A DNA stretch of 36,752 nucleotides from the NCBI GenBank assembly GCA_016867715.1, contig VGIW01000026.1, positions 1 through 36,752 on the forward strand, given 5' to 3'. The first letter of the stretch is position 1. Every line of letters starts with the position of its first letter. This document shows, one piece after another, positions 1 through 6,197 of the stretch. Source of the stretch: Candidatus Eisenbacteria bacterium (GTDB lineage Bacteria; Orphanbacterota; Orphanbacteria; Orphanbacterales; Orphanbacteraceae). The position numbers and the translations under genes are program-made. The notes under the pieces were generated by a model, which did not search any database, was not told where the DNA came from, and saw only the letters and a program-made list of their open reading frames with translations.

Positions 1-1
1 C

Positions 2-130
2 GTTCTCGCGATCGGCTTCGATCCGAACCGCCCTTTCGGGAAGGAAGGGACAAGGCTCGTCGTCACGGCCGAGGCTCCGAGCAAGACCGTAGATGCCTCG
101 TGGGGGAACTTGAAGAAGCTGTTTCGGTAG
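2..130 (+). CDS. C-terminal end of an unidentified protein (5' partial)
   Basis: The reading frame is open from the left edge and ends at TAG 128-130, giving the last 42 residues of a protein whose body lies outside the window. The tail includes the segment FDPNRPFGKEG and ends in SWGNLKKLFR. This ending closely resembles SWGGVKSLFR, the end of the secreted protein at 17001-17654, so it may belong to a family of exported proteins with a shared C-terminal tag. A strong hairpin terminator follows 25 bases downstream, which supports this being a real gene end. The fold and function cannot be told from this fragment. Confidence 0.6.
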   Translation, partial: VLAIGFDPNRPFGKEGTRLVVTAEAPSKTVDASWGNLKKLFR

Positions 131-154
131 CGTACGCTGCGCGCCGAACAACGA

Positions 155-183
155 AGGCCCCGAGGATCTCATCCTCGGGGCTT
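155..183. terminator. Bidirectional hairpin terminator
   Basis: A perfect 11-bp stem (157-167 with 171-181, core GCCCCGAGGAT) closes on a 3-base loop, with a G-U and an A-U pair extending the base. It sits between the 3' ends of two convergent genes (stops at 130 on + and 239 on -). There is no long U-tract on either side, but position and stem strength fit a shared terminator. Confidence 0.7.
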
Positions 184-238
184 CGAGATTCCGCGCGCAG
201 AGGTCGCTCGACCCGCTTCTCGGAACGCGCGGTCTGGA

Positions 239-1273
239 CTAGCGGACCAGAATCATCTTCCTCCCGAACGAGGCCTTCTCCGCATCGAGACGATAGAAAT
301 AGACGCCGCTCCCCGCCTCGCGCCCCAAACGATCTCTTCCATCCCAAACCGCCTCGTGCGCCCCCGCCTCCGCGTTCCCCGAAAGAAGCTCGCGGACGAG
401 ATCGCCCGCGAGGCCGTACACCGCGAGCCGAACCGGCGAACCCCGATCAAGATGGAAACGGATCACGGTCGCCGGGTTGAACGGGTTCGGGGCGTTCGGC
501 TCGAGGACGACGCGGAGCGGCGCTCCTTCGGCGACGTCCACGACCGGCGAGACCGGCGCATACGCCGCCTGAAAGATCTTCTTCGTGCTTTGCTTCTGCA
601 CGAAGATCATCGTGTGAAGATCTTCCTGCCCGAGCGGCATCTCGTACTTCCACGTGTATTGCAGGGAATCCCCCATCGTCAGCGTGATCCCCTGCCCGCC
701 TCCCCCGGGGACCATGTCGCGGAAGATCCGGCTGTACGGAGTCCCGTAGATGCCGTTCGTGTCCTCAACGACCGCGAGGAAAAGAAGGAAGCCCCCGGCC
801 GTGTCCACGGGGACGACATCGAAGGAAACATTGACCGAATCGGCGCTCCGCGTTTGCGAGGTGACCCGGATCCGCATTTTGCTCGGGACCGAGGTGCAGC
901 TATCGAGCGTGCTCCGAAGATAACTATAGAAGCCGTTGTAGGTCGCGAACTGATAAGGATCCTTGAGCCTCCTTCCGTCGAAGCGGAAGGTGGGGAGATA
1001 GTTCACGGCGTAGTAGCTGCGGCGCGTGTTGATCTCGGAAGAGTTGTACAAATGATAGAGATCGGCCGGATCGGGCCAATGCACGTGATAACGTACCGGA
1101 GCGACCTGCCCCGCGAACTCATCAAAGATCTTGTCGACCGAATCCTTGATGGCGTTGCATTGCGCTCAAGCCACGTTCGTGAACTCTTCGACCGCAACAA
1201 CCCGCGGGACCGCCCATGCAGGAGGCGCGACGAGCACGAGCAGCGCCGCGGCCATCCATGCGTGCATCCGCAT
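239..1273 (-). CDS. Exported thioredoxin-fold (Omp28-like) selenoprotein with FlgD-like T9SS sorting domain
   Basis: Read from ATG 1273 (GAGGAGG about 10 bases upstream) the frame gives 344 residues if the in-frame UGA at 1168-1166 is decoded as selenocysteine. A signal peptide covers residues 1-22 (ends AWA). The motif EEFTNVA-U-AQC follows: U36 and C39 form a UxxC redox motif where Omp28-like and thioredoxin-fold proteins have CxxC. A thioredoxin-type cis-proline motif, YLPTFRFDG (Pro94), and a beta-rich middle follow. Residues from about 256 carry NAPNPFNPAT and a FlgD/Ig-like module ending YFYRL...KMILVR, the outer-surface sorting domain. The frame and its protein-like composition are continuous on both sides of the UGA, and a SECIS-like stem-loop begins 15 bases after it. 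UGA is an ordinary stop elsewhere in the window. An automatic call would start at the internal GTG 1084 and lose the active site. A nonsense mutation or assembly error (TGC to TGA) is the alternative. The redox substrate is unknown. Confidence 0.85.
1121..1150 (-). promoter_or_regulatory. Candidate bacterial SECIS element
   Basis: On the minus strand, 15 bases after the UGA, 1150-1141 (ATCAAGGATT) pairs without bulges to 1130-1121 (GATCTTTGAT). This gives ten pairs, two of them G-U, closing a 10-base loop, CGGTCGACAA. The loop begins 25 bases after the UGA and has G at its second and third positions. Known bacterial SECIS elements lie inside the coding sequence just after the UGA, with an apical loop about 16-37 bases away and a G among the first two loop bases, so this hairpin fits. 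Binding by SelB is inferred. Confidence 0.7.
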
Positions 1274-1328
1274 GTCGCATGCCCCTCCTCTGCTCAAATG
1301 ACTTGGACGGGAGGATCCAATCGGCTGC

Positions 1329-1339
1329 AGTATACCACG
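1329..1339 (-). promoter_or_regulatory. Extended -10 promoter of the selenoprotein gene
   Basis: The minus strand reads CGTGGTATACT, an extended -10 (TGG + TATACT) about 55 bases upstream of the ATG at 1273. No good -35 hexamer is seen 16-18 bases further up, as is common for extended -10 promoters. Very similar 11-mers precede the genes at 16703 (-) and 21004 (+). Confidence 0.45.
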
Positions 1340-1496
1340 ATCGAAGCCCGGAAGGCGACCAGAATCGGCGCCGGCAGGTTCGGAACCCAGCGGCCCGCCC
1401 GGTGTTGTTTCGAGCGTTGCTTGGCGTTAGAGTTTCCGGCGGGGTGGACGCGCCCGCTGCGGGGGATCGTCCCATAGAGTCCGTAAGGAAATCGGC

Positions 1497-1862
1497 ATGA
1501 AAGGGTATCCCATGAGATGGAATGCGTTCCTTGCCGGTTTGGTCCTGGCAGCCGTGGAGCCGCCCGCGGAGGGCCGGGGGGCGGTCGCGCTTCAGTCCTC
1601 GGCGGACGGGACGGTGCGGAACTGGCGCCCGGAGGAGGGGAACCTCGTCGTCGGCGGCCACGAACGAACTTGGTGGACCGCGAGCGGAGAGGCCTGGGAG
1701 CTCACGCTGCAGGGGACGTGGAACCGCGCCCCGACGATGGACCTCCCGGTCCCCATCGCCTCCGTGCGGCTTCTCAGCGAGAACGTTCTCTTCACCGTCG
1801 ACGACGATGTCTGGCACCTCGCCGAGGAGGGATGGATCCGGGCCGACCGCTTTCCACGGTAG
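1497..1862 (+). CDS. Small secreted protein of unknown function
   Basis: 121 residues from ATG 1497, or 116 from the second ATG at 1512, which gives the neater signal peptide (MRWNAFLAGLVLA...). The mature part is rich in tryptophan and short beta-like stretches (ERTWWTASGEAWEL, VLFTVDDDVWHLAEEGW). This resembles one or two blades of a beta-propeller or a small beta-sandwich, but I do not recognise a family. It is divergent from the selenoprotein gene and lies 285 bases upstream of the polysaccharide operon. No lipobox is evident. The frame has codon use like its neighbours, and AAGGAAA lies just upstream of the first ATG, so it is probably real. Confidence 0.5.
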   Translation: MKGYPMRWNAFLAGLVLAAVEPPAEGRGAVALQSSADGTVRNWRPEEGNLVVGGHERTWWTASGEAWELTLQGTWNRAPTMDLPVPIASVRLLSENVLFTVDDDVWHLAEEGWIRADRFPR

Positions 1863-1908
1863 AGAAGAGCCATCGCCGCCCGCACGGCACGCGAAGAGCC
1901 GGACGCTC

Positions 1909-1935
1909 CGAGCTCATTCCCCCGCAATGAGTTCG
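1909..1935 (+). terminator. Hairpin in the gap before the polysaccharide operon
   Basis: A 10-bp stem (1909-1918 with 1926-1935, one G-U pair) closes a 7-base C-rich loop 47 bases after the stop of the small secreted protein. No U-run follows, so it is only a possible terminator or transcript-end structure. The rest of 1863-2147 shows no convincing gene. Confidence 0.35.
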
Positions 1936-2147
1936 AGATGACAGCCGCGGGCATCCCGGGTCAACTATTTCCACAAACCGGCCGAGAAGTAGAGGGACGA
2001 AGAGCGCCGAGGGCCCTGCCGATTCGGCCCGATCCACGGGCGGGCCCGATCGACCGGCGCGCACCCTTGACGAACAGGGCGACGCGGGCGGGTTCTCTCG
2101 GCGGAATCGGAAGGCGGGAAACGTGCCGCCCGGCGGCGAGGAGAGGC

Positions 2148-2990
2148 ATGAGCGTGCCGATCGAACGATCCACGGAATCGGGAGGGCCGGGGGCGGCGCA
2201 TCGGGGAGTGATCGCCGGGCGGGCGAGGGAGCTCTGGCGCTTCCGCTTCATGCTGAGGAGCCTCATCCTTCGCGATCTCAAGGTGAAGTACAAGCGATCG
2301 ACCCTCGGTTTTCTGTGGACCTTTCTGAACCCGCTCCTCACCGTCGGGATCCTGATCGCGGTCTTCCGGATCGTCATCCGGATCCCGCTCGAGCACTACT
2401 GGGCGTTTCTTCTCTCCGGGTATTTCGCGTGGAACGCCGTGCAGCACATGCTTCTCTCCTCGTCGTACATTCTGCAGACCCACTCGGGGCTCCTCCGGAG
2501 CACGGCCTTTCCGAAAGAGGTCCTCCTCTTCGGAGCGGCGATCTCCCGGCTGATCGAGCTTGCGATCGAGCTCACGCTGATCCTCGCGGTGCTCGGCCTG
2601 GTTCACCATCAGGGGGCGCCGATCGGCTTCGCGTTCCTTCCCCTTCTCATGCTCCTTCTCGCAATCACGACCGCGGGCTTCATGTTCCCGATCGCGACCG
2701 CCTCGGTCCTCTTCACCGACGTTCAGCACACGCTCCCGATCCTCACGACCTCGCTCTTCTACCTGACGCCGATCTTCTATCCCGCCGACATGGTCCCGGA
2801 GTCCTTTCGCGGGCTCTACTTCGCGAACCCGTTCGCGCGCCTCATCACGCTCTTCCATCAAGCGCTCTACGAGGGGCGCGTTCCGGACGGCGGGCTTCTT
2901 CTCGGCACCGCGGCCATCGCGCTCGGTCTTTTCGCGGCCGGGTACGCGATCTTCAACCGGTACAAGGACGTCTGCAATGAGCTCGTCTAG
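2148..2990 (+). CDS. wzm: ABC-2 type polysaccharide export permease (Wzm/TagG family)
   Basis: Integral membrane subunit of an ABC exporter for a completed polysaccharide (O-antigen, teichoic-acid or capsule type) across the inner membrane. The 280-residue protein has the family's usual length. It has an amphipathic N-terminal stretch (RFMLRSLILRDLKVKYKRS) with the typical 'RDLKxKYK' signature before the first membrane span, then about six hydrophobic segments, the usual 'YLTPIFYP' loop and 'NPFARLI' near residue 230. I chose ATG 2148 because GAGGAGAGG sits just upstream and the conserved N-terminus follows; the open frame extends further up but reads as non-coding. The 3' end overlaps the ATPase gene by 14 bases, a standard coupled Wzm-Wzt pair. 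Substrate unknown. Confidence 0.9.
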   Translation: MSVPIERSTESGGPGAAHRGVIAGRARELWRFRFMLRSLILRDLKVKYKRSTLGFLWTFLNPLLTVGILIAVFRIVIRIPLEHYWAFLLSGYFAWNAVQHMLLSSSYILQTHSGLLRSTAFPKEVLLFGAAISRLIELAIELTLILAVLGLVHHQGAPIGFAFLPLLMLLLAITTAGFMFPIATASVLFTDVQHTLPILTTSLFYLTPIFYPADMVPESFRGLYFANPFARLITLFHQALYEGRVPDGGLLLGTAAIALGLFAAGYAIFNRYKDVCNELV

Positions 2991-3756
2991 CGCGCGCCCC
3001 GTCCGCATCGAGTGCCGCGGCGTCTGCAAGCGCTTCTACTATTACAGCCACAAGACCACCACGCTTCGGGAGTGGTTCATCCGCGCCGTCATGCGCCGTC
3101 CCCTGCACGTACGGAGCCACGAGTTCATCCTTCGAGACTTCAATCTTCGCGTGGAAAGCGGCGAGGTCGTCGCGTTGATCGGCCGGAACGGCTCGGGGAA
3201 GAGCACGGCGCTCCGGCTCATCGCGGGGATCTACGCGCCGACCGCGGGGACGATCCGCGTGAACGGGCGCCTCGCGTCGGTGATCGAGCTCGGGGTCGGC
3301 TTCCACCCCGATCTCACGGGCGCGGAGAACGTCGAGCTCGCCGCCGGAATGATGGGGCTCGGCCCGCGCGCCCTCCGGCAACGATACGAAGAGATCATCG
3401 ATTTCGCGGAGATCGGCGCCTTCATCGAGATGCCGATGAAGTACTACTCCACTGGGATGAGCGCGCGCCTCGCCTTCGCGGTCTCGATGTGCGCCGATCC
3501 GGACGTCGTGCTGATCGACGAGGTGCTCGCCGTCGGGGACGAGGCGTTCCGCGGCAAGTGCATCGAACGGCTCGCCTCGTTCGTCGAGCGGGGCGGGACG
3601 ATCCTCCTCGTGAGCCACGAGATGCCGACCGTCGCGAACCTCTGTCACCGCGCCGTTTGGATGGAGAACGGCCGCATCCGAAAGGCCGGCCCGGCCGACG
3701 AGGTCGTCGCGGCCTACCAAACGGAAAGCGGCTCCCGATCTGAACTTGAGGAATGA
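2977..3756 (+). CDS. wzt: ABC transporter ATP-binding subunit for polysaccharide export (Wzt/TagH family)
   Basis: Energises export of a glycan through the upstream permease. The 259 residues contain Walker A GRNGSGKST (69-77), signature YSTGMSARL (157-165), Walker B VVLIDEVLAVGD with D181/E182, and H-loop His214. The stretch SVIELGVGFHPDLTG (101-115) and the phrase DEVLAVGDEAF are typical of the Wzt/TagH branch. The protein stops soon after the nucleotide-binding domain, so it lacks the C-terminal carbohydrate-binding domain found in O9a-type Wzt. This suggests export that does not depend on recognising a chain-terminal modification, or a separate recognition protein. It overlaps the permease gene by 14 bases, and nine bases separate it from the first glycosyltransferase. 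Confidence 0.93.
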   Translation: MSSSSARPVRIECRGVCKRFYYYSHKTTTLREWFIRAVMRRPLHVRSHEFILRDFNLRVESGEVVALIGRNGSGKSTALRLIAGIYAPTAGTIRVNGRLASVIELGVGFHPDLTGAENVELAAGMMGLGPRALRQRYEEIIDFAEIGAFIEMPMKYYSTGMSARLAFAVSMCADPDVVLIDEVLAVGDEAFRGKCIERLASFVERGGTILLVSHEMPTVANLCHRAVWMENGRIRKAGPADEVVAAYQTESGSRSELEE

Positions 3757-3765
3757 ACGATTGCG

Positions 3766-4941
3766 ATGAGTAGCTCTGCTCTTGATTTCGATCTCATGTC
3801 GCCTCTCCCGGCGATCGATCTCTCCGAGAAACACGCGCGCGCCTTCGTCGTGGTCCGCTACCTGGGAAGACCGGTCGGCGCGGCTTGGCTGCCGGCGGCG
3901 GACATCCGCGACGGAGGAGAATCGCTGCGAGAGACGCTCGCGGAGGCCGGCGGGAGAGCGCTTCGGCTCGCGCGCCTCGAAGACCGGATCGGATGGAGGC
4001 CGGTTTCCCCGCTCGACCGCCCCGCGTCCCCCGCGACCGTCGGCGTCTGCACGCGCGACCGGCCGGAGGATCTCCGACGCTGTCTGGAGGCTCTCCGCCG
4101 TATGCCGGACGATGGACAGGAAGTTCTCGTCGTCGACAGCGCCTCGTCTTCCGACGAGGTGGAACGAGTCGCGAAAAGCGTTCCGGGAGTTCGATATCTC
4201 CGCGAGGAGCGGCCCGGTCTCGACCGGGCGCGGAACCGTGTCCTTCGCGAGGCGCGCCGTCCGATCGTCGCGTTCACGGACGACGACGCGGCCCCCGAGC
4301 CTCTCTGGCTTCGCGCGCTCGCCCGCAACTTCGAGGACCGGCTCGTTCTCGCCGCCACAGGGCTCGTTCTTCCTCTCGATCTTGCGACGGACGCGCAGGA
4401 GTGGCGGGAGCGGTTGAGCTCCTTCGCGCGAGGCTTCGAACGGAAGATCTTTGAGGCCGCGCGCATGAGCCCCGCCGCCGCGGGGCACGTGGGCGCGGGG
4501 GTCAGCATGGCTCTTCGAAAAGACGCCGCCGATCGCGTGGGACCTTTCGACGAAGCGCTCGACGCAGGAACGCGCACCCGCTCCGGAGGCGACACGGAGA
4601 TGTTCGCGAGGATCCTCGCGGCCGGCTACCGCATCGTCTACGACCCCGAGGCGGTCTCGAGGCATCGACACGCGCCCGGATGGGACGAGGCCCGCGCGAC
4701 GTTCTTCGGGTACGGGGTCGGCGCGTACGCCGCATGGACCCGCCTTCTTCTCTTCGAACACGAGACGACCGTCCTCGGCCACGCCGCCGCCTGGTTCTTC
4801 AAACATCAACTTCCGGCTCTCGTCCGGTCGCTCCTTCGAGTTCCCGGCAGCGCTCCGGCAGATCTCCTCTGGGCGGAGCTCCGCGGCTGCGCGGCGGGGC
4901 CCTTCGCCTATTTCCGAGCGCGCGCGGAGAACGGACGATGA
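3766..4941 (+). CDS. Family 2 glycosyltransferase with N-terminal GRPVG accessory module
   Basis: Transfers a sugar from a nucleotide-sugar donor during assembly of the operon's polysaccharide, in the cytoplasm or at the membrane face. In this 391-residue protein the GT2 fold runs from about 90 (TVGVCTRDRPEDLRRCL) with the acidic donor/metal motif FTDDD (170-174), a GAGVSMALRK acceptor loop and a GGDTEMFARI motif supplying the likely catalytic acid. Residues about 24-75 form a separate small module, VVRYLGRPVGAAWLP..., which recurs in the next two proteins. The C-terminal part (FFGYGVGAYAAW, LLFEHETTVLGHAAAWFFKHQ) is amphipathic and could associate with the membrane. The shine-dalgarno is weak (GAGGAA about 14 bases upstream), consistent with coupling to the ATPase gene. 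Acceptor and sugar are unknown. Confidence 0.85.
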   Translation: MSSSALDFDLMSPLPAIDLSEKHARAFVVVRYLGRPVGAAWLPAADIRDGGESLRETLAEAGGRALRLARLEDRIGWRPVSPLDRPASPATVGVCTRDRPEDLRRCLEALRRMPDDGQEVLVVDSASSSDEVERVAKSVPGVRYLREERPGLDRARNRVLREARRPIVAFTDDDAAPEPLWLRALARNFEDRLVLAATGLVLPLDLATDAQEWRERLSSFARGFERKIFEAARMSPAAAGHVGAGVSMALRKDAADRVGPFDEALDAGTRTRSGGDTEMFARILAAGYRIVYDPEAVSRHRHAPGWDEARATFFGYGVGAYAAWTRLLLFEHETTVLGHAAAWFFKHQLPALVRSLLRVPGSAPADLLWAELRGCAAGPFAYFRARAENGR

Positions 4942-6197
4942 TCGCCCCATGCACCCGCCCGGAGTTCCTTGAAGTCAGCGTGATCGTTCCGACGCGGAAT
5001 CGAGCTCGATTTCTTCTTCGCCTTCTGGACGCGCTCCGCGCGCAGACCTTTCCGGCGGACCGCTTCGAGGTCCTCCCGGTCGTGAACGCGACCGAGGACG
5101 ACACGATGGAACAGATCCTGCGCTTCGACACCCCGTTCGCGCTTCGACCGATCGAAACGGACGCGCCGGGAGCCGCCTCCGCTCGCAACCGCGGGGCGTC
5201 CGAGGCGCAAGCGGATCTCCTCCTCTTTCTCGACGACGACGTGATCCCGTCCCCCGGTCTCATCGAAGCGCACGCGAGCGCGCACGATACGGCCGAACGG
5301 TTCGTCGGCATCGGACCCTACTACCCGGTTCATCTACGAACCGTTGATTTCTTCCGAATCGCCACTCGAAACTGGTGGGAGGATCTCTTCATGGAGATGG
5401 GGAGGCCCGACCATCGTTTCACGTATCGAGATGTCCTCTCCGGCAATCTATCGATGCGGGCCGATCTCTTCCGTGCGCTCGGAGGGTTCGCGCGCGATTT
5501 CGCCGCGTGCGACGGCGAGGACTGGGAGCTGGGGGTCCGGGTTGTTCGGCGCGGAGTCCCTGTCCGATTCCTCCCGGAGGCGCGGGCGCACCACCTCGAG
5601 CACGAGACGATGACGCTCGAACGGTCCTTCGTGCGCGCCCGACGGGAAGGCCGCGGAGACGCGCGCATCTCTCGCCGCTTTCCCGAGCTTGAGCCTGCTC
5701 TCGCGCCCCCGTGGGGAAAGCCGTGGGATCTCTCCCGAAGGCGCGCGCCGGTTCTCCTCGCGCGCTGCGCCCCGCGGACGTGCGAGGCTCCCGCGCGGGC
5801 GCTTGCGCGTCTCCTCCCCCTTCTCGAAGGCATGCGCATGCGCCGGAGCTGGAAGTGCGTCTATCACTTCATCCGAGGATACTGGCGTTGGAGAGGGTAC
5901 TTTGAAGAGATGCGGGCAATCCGCGCCGAGCGAGATTCCGGTACTCCGTCCGAGGAGACGATCGTGCTCGAGGAGACGACACTTCTGCTCGACGAAGGGA
6001 TCGAAGAGGCGCTCCGGAGGGTGGACCGAGAAAGACCGTCGGCCGTCCGGATCATTCATGGCGGCCGCGCGATCGGGACGATCTCTGCGGTGCCGGGGGC
6101 GGAACCGCTTCGGGGGGCTCATCTTCGCCGAATTCTCGGCGGGGCGCTCGCGGACACCCTGGCTGCGAACGGGGAGGACGGCGATTGGTCTCGGTGA
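4938..6197 (+). CDS. Family 2 glycosyltransferase with C-terminal GRAIG accessory module
   Basis: 419 residues from ATG 4938, which overlaps the previous stop as ATGA. The GT2 domain starts at residue 14 (VIVPTRNRARFLLRLLDAL) and has the donor motif LFLDDDV near 98, the acceptor loop LSGNLSMRADLF and the catalytic GEDWELGVRV. A basic, tryptophan-rich middle (HFIRGYWRWRGYFEEM) may touch the membrane. The last ~52 residues carry the same small module as its neighbours (VRIIHGGRAIGTI...), but here at the C-terminus, whereas the upstream protein has it at the N-terminus. The gene ends by overlapping the next gene by 13 bases. Sugar and linkage cannot be predicted. Confidence 0.85.
   Translation: MIAPCTRPEFLEVSVIVPTRNRARFLLRLLDALRAQTFPADRFEVLPVVNATEDDTMEQILRFDTPFALRPIETDAPGAASARNRGASEAQADLLLFLDDDVIPSPGLIEAHASAHDTAERFVGIGPYYPVHLRTVDFFRIATRNWWEDLFMEMGRPDHRFTYRDVLSGNLSMRADLFRALGGFARDFAACDGEDWELGVRVVRRGVPVRFLPEARAHHLEHETMTLERSFVRARREGRGDARISRRFPELEPALAPPWGKPWDLSRRRAPVLLARCAPRTCEAPARALARLLPLLEGMRMRRSWKCVYHFIRGYWRWRGYFEEMRAIRAERDSGTPSEETIVLEETTLLLDEGIEEALRRVDRERPSAVRIIHGGRAIGTISAVPGAEPLRGAHLRRILGGALADTLAANGEDGDWSR

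Noticed and set aside
239-1084. Starting the Omp28-like gene at the internal GTG 1084, giving a 281-residue protein
   Set aside because: This start would lie in the middle of a thioredoxin fold, with no shine-dalgarno and no signal peptide, while the upstream frame supplies both and the redox motif through the UGA.
1122-1200. UGA read as tryptophan or cysteine through a variant genetic code
   Set aside because: TGA is the normal stop of several intact genes here (for example at 3756, 4941, 6197, 9070 and 27447), so a general reassignment does not hold.
4680-4937. An upstream start for the second glycosyltransferase within the first
   Set aside because: It would overlap the previous gene by over 250 bases with non-protein-like sequence; the ATGA overlap at 4938 fits the operon style.
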